Shown here: positions 8,307 to 16,800 of the stretch, piece after piece | Layout of the letters: every line of letters begins with the position of its first letter | How positions within the stretch are numbered: the stretch's first letter is position 1 | Assembly: GCA_964400625.1 (NCBI GenBank) | Contig: CAYNUS010000002.1 | Coordinates: 1-64,000, forward strand | From: DYFX01 sp964400625 | GTDB lineage: Bacteria; Patescibacteriota; Patescibacteriia; SG8-24; DYFX01 | Reading direction: 5' to 3' | DNA: 64,000 nt | Notes under the pieces: model-generated | What the model was told of the DNA's origin: nothing | The model's database searches: none | Seen by the model: the letters and a program-made list of their open reading frames with translations, nothing else | Position numbers and translations under genes: made by a program

Positions 8307-9554
8307 CTAGAGCATCTTCTTCCGGATGAACGCGGGGATGTCGAGCTCTTCCTCCTCCGCGGGCTGGGCGGCCGCGACGGCGGCCGGCTGGCGGAAGCGG
8401 GAGACCTGCGGTTCCGGTTCGAGCGACTTGATGCGGCGCGGCGCGTTCGCGGGCGCCGGCTGAGGCTGAGGAGCCGCCGGTTTCGGCGCGGGCGCGGCCT
8501 GGAACGGGGCCGGAGCGGGCTTCTCCGCCGGCTTCGGAGCGGCGCTCAGCGATCCAGCCGAAAGCACGCTCTTCATGGAAGCGCTCATGGACGAACGGGA
8601 CTGCCCGTCGAAGCCGGTCGCGACGACCGTGACCTTGATCTCGTCGCGCATGGCCTCGTCGATCGTCGCGCCGAAGATGACCTTCACGTCGCTGTCGGCG
8701 TTCTTGGTGATGACCTCCGCCGCGTCGGCGACTTCCTTCATGCCGAGATCGGCGCCGCCCGTGACGTTGAAGAGGATGCCGCGGGCGCCGTCGATGGCGA
8801 CCTCGAGGAGCGGGCTCGCGATGGCCTGCTTGGCGGCTTCGGCGGCGCGGTTCTCGCCGGAAGCGCGGCCGATGCCCATGAGGGCGGAGCCTTGTCCGAG
8901 CATGATGGTCTTCACGTCGGCGAAGTCGACGTTGATGAGGCCCGGCACGGTGATGAGTTCGCTGATGCCCTGGACGCCCTGGCGCAGGACTTCGTCCACG
9001 ACCTTGAACGCGTCGAGCATCGAGGTCTTCTTGTCGATGAGCCCGAGCACGCGGTCGTTCGGGATGGTGATGATGGTGTCGAGACGTTCCTTCAGTTCCT
9101 TGTAGCCGGATTCGGCCACGTCGCGGCGCTTGGCGCCTTCGAACGAGAACGGGCGCGTGACGACGGCGACGGTGAGGGCGCCGAGGTCGCGCGCGATTTC
9201 CGCCACGACGGGGCCGGCGCCGGTGCCGGTGCCGCCGCCGAGGCCGCAGGTGACGAAGACCATGTCCGCGTCCTTCAAGGCCTCGCGGATCTCGTTGGCG
9301 CTCTCTTCAGCCGCGCGCTTGCCCATCTCCGGATCCATGCCTGCGCCGAGGCCGCGCGTGACGGTCTTGCCGATGTGGAGCTTCACCGGAGCGTGCGAGT
9401 GATGCAGGGCCTGGACATCCGTATTGACGGCGATGAACTCGACCCCCCGGATCTTGGAGGTGATCATGCGATTGACGGCCGAGTTGCCGGAGCCGCCGAC
9501 GCCGACGACTTTGATCTTCGCGAACGTCTCGACTGCGGGTTTGACTTCGCCCAT
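8307..9554 (-). CDS. ftsZ: Cell division protein FtsZ
   Basis: A 415-aa tubulin-like GTPase that forms the Z ring. The GTP-binding signature is GLGGGTGTGAGPV, with the N-terminal nucleotide loop VGVGGSGNSAVNRM and the T7-loop region NVDFADVKTIM. A proline- and alanine-rich linker (about residues 325-395) leads to the conserved C-terminal peptide LDIPAFIRKKML that binds FtsA. It follows ftsA but has its own promoter in the 99-base gap between them. Confidence 0.97.
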   Translation of the reverse strand: MGEVKPAVETFAKIKVVGVGGSGNSAVNRMITSKIRGVEFIAVNTDVQALHHSHAPVKLHIGKTVTRGLGAGMDPEMGKRAAEESANEIREALKDADMVFVTCGLGGGTGTGAGPVVAEIARDLGALTVAVVTRPFSFEGAKRRDVAESGYKELKERLDTIITIPNDRVLGLIDKKTSMLDAFKVVDEVLRQGVQGISELITVPGLINVDFADVKTIMLGQGSALMGIGRASGENRAAEAAKQAIASPLLEVAIDGARGILFNVTGGADLGMKEVADAAEVITKNADSDVKVIFGATIDEAMRDEIKVTVVATGFDGQSRSSMSASMKSVLSAGSLSAAPKPAEKPAPAPFQAAPAPKPAAPQPQPAPANAPRRIKSLEPEPQVSRFRQPAAVAAAQPAEEEELDIPAFIRKKML

Positions 9555-9589
9555 ACGTAGCGCGTGCGGTTAGGTGTTCTTCCTTGCAA

Positions 9590-9617
9590 TCGTACACAAA
9601 AAAAGCTCCGATTTCAA
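9590..9617 (-). promoter_or_regulatory. Promoter of ftsZ
   Basis: On the minus strand TTGAAA, a 16-base spacer and TACGAT, about 35 bases before the ftsZ start. The spacer carries a run of Ts. Confidence 0.55.
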
Positions 9618-9653
9618 CGGTGCTTGAACAGGCGATTTGTTCAAGATATCCCC

Positions 9654-10913
9654 CTAAGGAAGCAGGGATTTCAGCAGTTTCTTGAATTTGCTGCCGATCT
9701 GCATCTCGCCGAACTTCCCGGCGATGCCGGCATGGCCGCGCGCGGACTCGGACAGATGATGGCCCCAGAGCACGAGGCCGACGGCCGTCGAGAAGGCGAT
9801 GTCGTTGGTGCGGTCGGTGATGCTCGAGACGTTGACCGGATAGCCGAGCGAGGCCGGAAGCCGGAGCTCCGTCTTGGCCATGTCGACGAGGCCGTTCAGC
9901 TTCGCTCCCCCGCCGGTCAGGATGATGCCCGCGGGCAAGCGGCCGCTGCGGTCGATCTTCTTCAGTTCCTTGTCGATCTTGCCGAAGATCTCCTCGACGC
10001 GCGCCTCGATGATCTCGGCCACGAACTTCTTGGAGACGATCTCGTCCTCCTCCGCGCCGAGGTCGGCGAGGCGGATATCCTCCTTCTTCACGTCGCGCGA
10101 CGAAGCCAGGCCGTGCTCGACCTTCACGCGCTCGGCGACCTCGATGGAGGTGCGGAGCCCGATGGCGATGTCGGAGGTGATGTGGTCGCTGCCGATCGGA
10201 AGCACGACGGTGCGGAGCGCGTCGCCTTCCTCGAAGACGGCGAGCGAGGTGGTGGAACCGCCGATGGAAGCGACGGCGACGCCGAGCTCCTTCTGGCGCT
10301 GGGTGGCGACGGCTTCGGCGGCCGCGAGGATGCCCAAGACCACGTCATCGATCTCGATGCCGGTGCGGTAGACGCACTTCGTGAGGTTCTTGAGCTGGGA
10401 GGAAAGGCTCTGGATGATCTGCGCGTCGACCTCGAGGCGGATGCCGGTCATGCCGACCGGGTCCTTGATGCCGGACTGTCCGTCGACCGTGAAGCTCTTC
10501 GGCAGGACGTGCAGGATCTCGTAGTTCAAGGGGGTCGCCACGGTGCGGGCGGCCTCGAGCGCGCGGTCCACGTCCTCCTCGCGGATCTCGCCGTCGGAAC
10601 GGGAGACGGCCACGACGCCCTTGGATTCCTGCGAGACGATGTGGCTGCCGGAGATGCCGACGAAGGCGCGATCGATCTGGACCCCGGTCATGCGCTCGAC
10701 CTTCTCGAGGCAGGTGGATACGGAAGAGATCGCGTCTTCGATGGAGGTGATGACGCCCTTGGCGACGCCGACGGAAGGCGCCTCGGCCGCGCCGATGATC
10801 TGGATGGCCTCGCGGCCCGAGCCCGAAGACGACCGCTGTCCGACGGCGACGCGCACCGACGCTGAGCCGATGTCGAGTCCGGTGATGATGTCGCTGGCGG
10901 AAGACTTGGCCAT
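9654..10913 (-). CDS. ftsA: Cell division protein FtsA
   Basis: A 419-aa actin-like protein that tethers FtsZ to the membrane. The phosphate-1 strand is ITGLDIGSASVRVAVG, the SHS2 (1C) domain follows with FVGISGSHIVSQ, then the phosphate-2 region ASIGGSTTSLAVF and the adenosine motif GIILTGGGAKLNGL. The last residues (GSKFKKLLKSLLP) form the amphipathic membrane-targeting helix expected of FtsA. It lies directly upstream of ftsZ and 8 bases downstream of dgkA. Confidence 0.95.
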   Translation of the reverse strand: MAKSSASDIITGLDIGSASVRVAVGQRSSSGSGREAIQIIGAAEAPSVGVAKGVITSIEDAISSVSTCLEKVERMTGVQIDRAFVGISGSHIVSQESKGVVAVSRSDGEIREEDVDRALEAARTVATPLNYEILHVLPKSFTVDGQSGIKDPVGMTGIRLEVDAQIIQSLSSQLKNLTKCVYRTGIEIDDVVLGILAAAEAVATQRQKELGVAVASIGGSTTSLAVFEEGDALRTVVLPIGSDHITSDIAIGLRTSIEVAERVKVEHGLASSRDVKKEDIRLADLGAEEDEIVSKKFVAEIIEARVEEIFGKIDKELKKIDRSGRLPAGIILTGGGAKLNGLVDMAKTELRLPASLGYPVNVSSITDRTNDIAFSTAVGLVLWGHHLSESARGHAGIAGKFGEMQIGSKFKKLLKSLLP

Positions 10914-10921
10914 GGGTGCGG

Positions 10922-11287
10922 TTAGAGCGTCTCGGCCACGTGCGGCCAGAACACCAGGATGCCGACGAGGAGGGCCCCGACGGAACTGACGAGCACGGCA
11001 CCGGCCATCATGTCCTTGATCTGTTCGGCGTACGCATGGATGCGCGGCTTGAACAGGTCGACGAGACGTTCGACGGCGCCGTTCAGCAATTCTAGCACGA
11101 GCGTAAACGCGGCCACAACGACGACGAGCGCCTTCTCGCCGCGCGAGAGGTCGAAGACGTAGACCAGGACCGCCAGGACGGCGGCGGCGAGGAGCTGGAT
11201 GCGGAAGCTCTGCTCCTCTTTGGCGAGGGTGGCGATGCCGTTCCAGGCGAATTTCAGGCTGCGGGCGAACCGGCGGGGATCAAGCAT
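10922..11287 (-). CDS. dgkA: Diacylglycerol/undecaprenol kinase family protein
   Basis: A 121-aa integral membrane kinase of the DgkA family. Three transmembrane helices are visible, with the family signature LELLNGAVERLVDL (glutamate and asparagine of the active site) and the second motif AEQIKDMMAGAVLV. In Gram-positive-like lineages this enzyme phosphorylates undecaprenol for cell-wall lipid recycling; in proteobacteria, diacylglycerol. Which applies here is unknown. It starts within the end of ybeY (8-base overlap), as in many bacteria where ybeY and dgkA are neighbours. Confidence 0.9.
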   Translation of the reverse strand: MLDPRRFARSLKFAWNGIATLAKEEQSFRIQLLAAAVLAVLVYVFDLSRGEKALVVVVAAFTLVLELLNGAVERLVDLFKPRIHAYAEQIKDMMAGAVLVSSVGALLVGILVFWPHVAETL

Positions 11288-11723
11288 AGCCGAGTTTCTT
11301 CAGGATGCGTTTCTGGAGGGGGAACATGACCTTCTCGTCCTTCAGGGTCTCATGATCGTAGCCCAGGAGGTGGAGCGTGCCGTGGACGAGCATCATCGCG
11401 AGCTCCGCCCGGACGGGCTTCTTCGCCTCGGCGGCCTGGCGGCGGATCTGCGGCATCGAGATGACGATGTCGCCGAGGAGCCCCTGGCCTCCCTCGCCCG
11501 CCCACGCGCCGTCGTTGCCGAAGGAGAGGACGTCCGTGGTCTTGTCCTTGCCGCGGTGCGCCTTGTTGAGCGCGATCATCTCCCTGTCGGCGACGAAGAC
11601 GACGCCGACCTCTTCGACGCCCTTGGCCTTCGCGCCCTTGAGCGCGCCGGCCACGAGTTTCGCGATCCAGGCGTCGCCGACCGGCGCCGGACTGCGTCGG
11701 GCGACGGACACGGTCACCTTCAT
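11280..11723 (-). CDS. ybeY: Endoribonuclease/rRNA maturation factor YbeY
   Basis: A 147-aa YbeY, a zinc-dependent factor for 16S rRNA 3'-end processing and ribosome quality control. The metal site HGTLHLLGYDH gives His114, His118 and His124, and TTDVLSFGND and LGDIVISMP are the other conserved strands. The ATG chosen overlaps the stop of the upstream 326-aa gene in an ATGA, so translation is coupled. The in-frame extension further upstream lies inside that gene and is not used. Confidence 0.93.
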   Translation of the reverse strand: MKVTVSVARRSPAPVGDAWIAKLVAGALKGAKAKGVEEVGVVFVADREMIALNKAHRGKDKTTDVLSFGNDGAWAGEGGQGLLGDIVISMPQIRRQAAEAKKPVRAELAMMLVHGTLHLLGYDHETLKDEKVMFPLQKRILKKLGYA

Positions 11724-12700
11724 GGGAGTGCGCTGAAGCTGTTGATGAACATCGTGAAGGTGGCGCGGTAGAGCGCGCCGGCCGCGCCTTGCGCGTAGGT
11801 CAGGCGGTAGATCGCGCCGTTCCCGAGCGCTGCGTAAGCCGCGACGACGCCGTTCTCGTCGGGACCGCGCAGGACGTCCAGGCCGCTCTTGGTGGAGGAT
11901 TGCTGGATCTGTGCGGCGGAGACGTTCGGATTGCGGCTGAGATACCAATCGAGGAGCGACTGCCCGTCCGGATTCTCCTGGAGGATCGCGCCGAAGGCGT
12001 CGCCGTTCGCGTCGTCGCGGACGAGCAAGGCATCGCCTTCGCCCTCGGCCGGCGCGACGGTCCAGGCGGCGGGGTAGAGCGCGGCGAACGTGCCGCCCGG
12101 AGAGGCGTAGGACGTCACGAGTCCGGCATCGACGAGGCGCGTGGGACGGAAGCCGGCGGGATTGTAGAGGTTCGTGACTTCGATGGCGTCGGAGAAGCCG
12201 TCGTCGTCGCTGTCGGCCTTGCGCTCGTCGGTGCCGAAGAGCGTCTCTTCGGCGGTCGTGAGGCCGTCGGCGTCGCCGTCGGCGGTCGGCGCGGAGACGA
12301 CGGGGACTTCCTCCGTCGTGGTGGCGGGCTCGGGCTGCGGTTCCGGTTCAGGTTCGGGTTCCGGTTCGGGTTGGGTGACGACCGGCAAGGTGACGGACGG
12401 CTGGGCGGGCGCGGGCGCCGGCTTGGGCTTCAAGAGATACCAAGCGAGGAAACCGAGGCCGACGACGAGCAGGAGCGCGATGATGGGGATGAGGATCCAT
12501 GCCTTGCTCCCCTTCTTCTCCGCGACCGGCGCCGGCGCGGCCTGGACCGCACCGACCGCGACCGCCGCGGCGACGGGGGCAGGCGCGGACGCCTCCCTGG
12601 GAAGCTGGGCCTTGGCCGCCAAACCGTAAAACTGCTCGGGGATGGTGTAGATCACCGGCTCCTTGGGGGCTCCGCCGAGTTGTTTCGGTTGGTCGGACAT
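11720..12700 (-). CDS. Membrane-anchored protein with acidic linker and aspartate repeats
   Basis: A 326-aa protein with a cytoplasmic N-terminal segment (about 65 residues), one transmembrane helix (68-90), an alternating proline-glutamate spacer (about 110-125), a DxDxDG calcium-type repeat pair (DGDADGLTTAEE and DSDDDGFSD), and a C-terminal globular domain beginning SPGGTFAALYPAAWTVAP, a pattern like PsbP-type lipoproteins. I do not recognise the family as a whole. It is last of three similar anchored proteins downstream of the giant surface protein, and shares its operon with ybeY. Confidence 0.65.
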   Translation of the reverse strand: MSDQPKQLGGAPKEPVIYTIPEQFYGLAAKAQLPREASAPAPVAAAVAVGAVQAAPAPVAEKKGSKAWILIPIIALLLVVGLGFLAWYLLKPKPAPAPAQPSVTLPVVTQPEPEPEPEPEPQPEPATTTEEVPVVSAPTADGDADGLTTAEETLFGTDERKADSDDDGFSDAIEVTNLYNPAGFRPTRLVDAGLVTSYASPGGTFAALYPAAWTVAPAEGEGDALLVRDDANGDAFGAILQENPDGQSLLDWYLSRNPNVSAAQIQQSSTKSGLDVLRGPDENGVVAAYAALGNGAIYRLTYAQGAAGALYRATFTMFINSFSALP

Positions 12701-12710
12701 TCGGATGGGG

Positions 12711-13313
12711 TTACGGGGTGGCGGTCGGGATCTGGAGGAGGCGTCCGGGGCCGTTCGGATCGTAGCCGGCGCGCACTTCGTCGCCGTCGCTGAACGTGTC
12801 GCCGTCGGTGTCAGGGTTGCGGGGGTCAGTGCCGTAGACTTCGACTTCTTCGCGATCGGAGAGGCCGTCGCCGTCGCTGTCCACCGCGTTCGGGTTCGAC
12901 CCGAGGACGCCTTCCTGCGCGTCCGAGAGGCCGTCGCCGTCGGAGTCGGTCTGGTCGACCGGCTCGGGCGCGGGCTCCGGTTCGGGTTCCGGTTCAGGGA
13001 CAGGTTCGGGTTCCGGCTGAGGTACAGGTTCCGTCTCCGCCGCAGGCTGTTCGACGACCGGCGCCCTAGGCGTCTCTTCGGCGCCGCCGCGCAGCATCAG
13101 GAACGCCGCGACGCCTCCGCCGGCGAGCAGGAGGACGACGATGCCGAGGATGACCCACTTCTTCCCGAACGGCGCGCTCTCCATGATCACGCCGGAGGCT
13201 CCGACCGCGAGGGGGGTCGTGCCGGCGGGCGGGCCGGGCGGCAGCGGCTTCTCGGAAGGGATGTCGGCGAAGATGTCGGCCGGTTCGTTCTTGTCGTCGA
13301 AGATGAAGATCAT
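12711..13313 (-). CDS. Membrane-anchored protein with proline-glutamate spacer and thrombospondin-3-like repeats
   Basis: A 200-aa protein with a short cytoplasmic part, one transmembrane helix (53-74), a proline-glutamate rod and three repeats of the type DSDGDGLSDAQE, DSDGDGLSDREE and DTDGDTFSDGDE spaced about 20 residues apart. Such repeats bind calcium in thrombospondin type 3 and related bacterial surface proteins. The remainder has no catalytic motif. It lies 10 bases upstream of the 326-aa gene in the same direction, and shares its build with it and with the 170-aa protein, so the three probably work at the same place outside the membrane. Confidence 0.65.
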   Translation of the reverse strand: MIFIFDDKNEPADIFADIPSEKPLPPGPPAGTTPLAVGASGVIMESAPFGKKWVILGIVVLLLAGGGVAAFLMLRGGAEETPRAPVVEQPAAETEPVPQPEPEPVPEPEPEPEPAPEPVDQTDSDGDGLSDAQEGVLGSNPNAVDSDGDGLSDREEVEVYGTDPRNPDTDGDTFSDGDEVRAGYDPNGPGRLLQIPTATP

Positions 13314-13319
13314 AGCGGT

Positions 13320-13832
13320 TCAGCGGGTATTGCGTTTTCCGGCGTTCACGGCTTCGAGGTCGGTCATGGACGGGTCGATCGAGCGCGGATTCAGCGGGTC
13401 GGACTTCCAGACGCTGAGCTCGGACCCGTCGAGCAGGCCGTCGCCGTCGGTGTCGTCCTTGCGGGGATCGGTCTTCCGCTCGCGCTCCTCGGCGTTCGTC
13501 AGGTTGTCGTAGTCGCAATCGAACGCGTCGACGCTCACGTCGCAACCGGGGTCGGTCGCGTCGGGGTCGATGGTCGTCACGGTGGCGGGTTCGGACGGGG
13601 TCTCGGCGGAGGCAGAGGGCGTCCCGCCGTCCGGCGTTTCCGAACCGCCCGGGGTCGAGAGGCCGCCGCCCGGTTCGAGTCCTCCGCCGCCGGGAGGCGC
13701 GTCCGTGCCGCCGGGCTGTTCGACGCCCGGCGCCGCGAGCTGGCTCGCGCGCCAGGCGATGATGCCCACCGCGCCGCCCCCGAAGACGAGGACGGCGACT
13801 GCGCTGAGTATAGCAACCTTTCGATAGTCCAT
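13320..13832 (-). CDS. Membrane-anchored protein with Gly/Pro linker and aspartate repeats
   Basis: A 170-aa protein with an N-terminal transmembrane helix (7-27), a long Gly/Pro/Ser-rich linker (about 35-85) and a C-terminal part with DCDYDNLTNAEERE and DTDGDGLLDGSE, again calcium-type aspartate loops. Two cysteines (DPGCDV and DAFDCD) could form a disulfide outside the cell. No known family. It follows the giant protein gene after 10 bases and precedes the 200-aa homologue-like protein, so it belongs to the same transcription unit. Confidence 0.65.
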   Translation of the reverse strand: MDYRKVAILSAVAVLVFGGGAVGIIAWRASQLAAPGVEQPGGTDAPPGGGGLEPGGGLSTPGGSETPDGGTPSASAETPSEPATVTTIDPDATDPGCDVSVDAFDCDYDNLTNAEERERKTDPRKDDTDGDGLLDGSELSVWKSDPLNPRSIDPSMTDLEAVNAGKRNTR

Positions 13833-13842
13833 AAACTTCGGA

Positions 13843-16800
13843 TCAGTCGACGTTATCCGGCAGGGTGCCGCTCGTCTTGTTCAGGTTCGTGCGCGCGCCG
13901 TTGCGGTCCATCGAGAAGATCTCCCAGTAGCCGTTGGTGAGCGCGCCGGAGGTGCCCTGGCCGTACACGTACGTCTGCACGAGCCCGGTCGAACCGTAGA
14001 GTTTCACCGTCAGGTTGCGGTTCCGCATCGTGGAACAGCCCGTCTTGGTGTTGTTGCTGCTCCCCCCTCCGCAGGCGTAGTCCACGAGCCAGGCGCGGAA
14101 CTTGTTGGTGGAGGTCGCGAAGTAGCTCGTGCCGGCATCGTTCGCGTACCGGAACTTCGTCGTCTCGGGAGCGAAGGCGAAGCTGTTGCAGCTGATGGCG
14201 GCGCCGTTCTCGAAGCACGAGAGGTTCGCGTGCGGAGAAGCGTCGACGTTGGCGTTGCCCGGGCTCGAGTAGTAGGTGCCGAGGCCGCTGTTCTCGTTCG
14301 GCTTGCGCAGGTGCAGGTCGAGATAGTTGCCGCCGAGGTCGCCGTCCCATTCGACGAGGATGAGGTGCTCGTGCGCGCGGAGCTGCGGGACGAGCTTCAC
14401 CTCCTTCAGCTGGATCGTCTGGCCGGAGATGCTCTGGACGGCCGTGCCGAGCGCGCACCGGTAGCCGAAGTTGCCGGAGCTCGGCGCGGTCTCCTCGAAG
14501 TAACCGTTCGTCGCGAGCGTCACGTTGCTGCCGCCGATGACCTTGGTGTAGGCGCGGTTCTCGCGGACGAACACGACGCGGTAGCCGGCCTTGCAGCTGC
14601 TCACGTTCGTGATGCCGGTGAAGGCGTAGTCGCCGTTGTTGTTCGACGTCTGCGTCGCGACGCGCGTGGTGCCGCTCCAGAGCTCGACGCGTACGCCCGG
14701 GATGCCGGTGCGGCGGACGGCGTCCGTCACCCTTCCGCGGACCTGGCCGGCCGTGATGACCGTGGCTCCGCCGCCTTGGTCGCAGGACTCGCCCTTCGCG
14801 GCCTGCACGACGTTATCGCCGCAGTAGCCGCCGATCCAGGAGCAGTCCGGCGCGCAGTCGTAGCGCGTGCCGCTCACGGTCGTGGCGTTCGCGTCGCCGA
14901 CGCTCTCGCACTGCTCGCCGTACTGGGCCTGGACGACGTCGTCGCCGCAGAAGAACGGGCTCTTGACCGAGGTGCCGACGCAGGAGTTCGAGCAGCTGGT
15001 GCAGGAACCGTCCACGAAGCGGGGCGAAGCGGGCGTCGCGATGGTGTTGCTGTAGGGATCCGGGATGCACTGGATGTTGTACGCGAGGCACTGGCCTTCG
15101 CCGCCCTCGCAGAACATGCCGTCGCCGCAATCGGCGGAGCTGTGGCAGCTGACCTGCTGCGCGACGGGAGTCGAACCGACGTAGCGCTTGCAGACGCCCG
15201 GCTGGCAGCCGGCGTTCGACGTGCAGCCCTTCACGGCGGAGTTGTCCGCCGCGTTCGTGTAGGTGCGGCTGCACCAGCCGGCGACGGGGCCAGGGTCGCA
15301 GGACTCCGGCGGCGCGTTGATGCTCTTGTCGCCGCAGAAGGCGCCGGAGACCGTCTCGATCGAGCAGTCGTTCTTGCAGTAGTTGCAGACGCGTCCGTAC
15401 TGCGGGTCGCAGAGCACGCCGTTGGCGGCGCCGTTGTCGCACTGCTCGACGCCGGCATGCATGAAGCCGTCGTTGCAGACGTTGAGCCGGCAGGTCGGGA
15501 GGCACTCGCCGGTCGTGGAGTTGGCGCTGCCCTTGTCGCACTGTTCCGCGCCTTCGACCACGCCGTTGCCGCACGCTCCGGACGGCTTGCAGACGGTCCA
15601 CGGATTCCACTTGCAGGCGTCGATCGGCGCCGTCGCGGGCTTGCAGCTCATGGTACGGGTCTGCGGCAGGCCTTCCGGCGTGGCGGCGCAGAGCGCGCAC
15701 TTCCGTCCGGCGCCGCAGTCCGCGTCGCGGGCGCAAGCCTGCGCGCCGGCGATCGGCGTGTTGTCGGAGAGCGTGGCGGCGGAGTCGATGCAGACGCCCG
15801 AGGCGGCCTGCTGGTTGCCGTCGCACTGCTCGATGCCGTTGGTCTCGAAGTCGCCGCAGCGCGGGCCGGCCCCGCGGCAGTCCCAGGCGCACTTGCCGTA
15901 TTGCCCGTTCTGGGCGCCGTCGTCGCAAAGTTCGGGGCCGTTCTTCACGCCGTCGCCGCAGAAGTTCATCCGATCGGTGCAGATCCTGTCGGAGCCGCAC
16001 TCGGCGTTGGAGACGCAGGTGCCGGCGGAAACGTCGCCCGCGACATACTGCGCGCGCTTGGCGATGTTCACGCAGCGCTTGGCGCAGCCGAGCGTGCCGA
16101 TGCGGCAGCGGCCGTACTGGCCGTTCTGCCCGCCGTCGTCGCAGGATTCGCCGAGGAAGGCCTCGAGCGCGCCGTTGCCGCAGTGGTTCGCGGAGACGAC
16201 CGGGCAGGCCTGGACCTCGACCCACGTGCAGGAATTGCCGCAGCGCTCGAGATTGAGGGCGCCGGACGCGCAGGTGACGTTGCGCTCTTCGCCGACCTCG
16301 CACTGCTCGCCGCCTTCACGCAAGCCGTTGCCGCAGACGGCGCCGGCGGCGGGTCCGAAGAGCGGGATCGACGCGGGGACGCAGGCGTCGGAAGGGCCGC
16401 AGCTGGAGGAGGAGGTGCAGGGCACGCCGGTGGCGAGGCACTTGTTCGCGGTGTCGGTGAACGAGCCCGCGCAGGCGTTCACGGTGCTGATGCGCGTCTC
16501 GCAGAATCCGGTGTCGGCGCCGGTCGGCGTCCACGAACAGCCCACGGCGTTCTCGCAGGAGATCTGGCTCGCCTTCGCCGTGCAATCCGCCTGGGACCAC
16601 GGGTACGCGGTGTATTCGAATCCGACGTTCATGCGGTAGTCGTCGCCGCCGATCGCGCGGTACTGGTAGACGTGCGACCCGTCCGGGCAGGCGAAGACGC
16701 TGGCGCGGTCGTTGTAGCAGGTCTCGGCCTCGAACCGGAGACGGCAGACGTCGCCGGTGCCGCCCGTGCAGTCGCCGTCGGCCGCGCAGGCGACGCGGCT

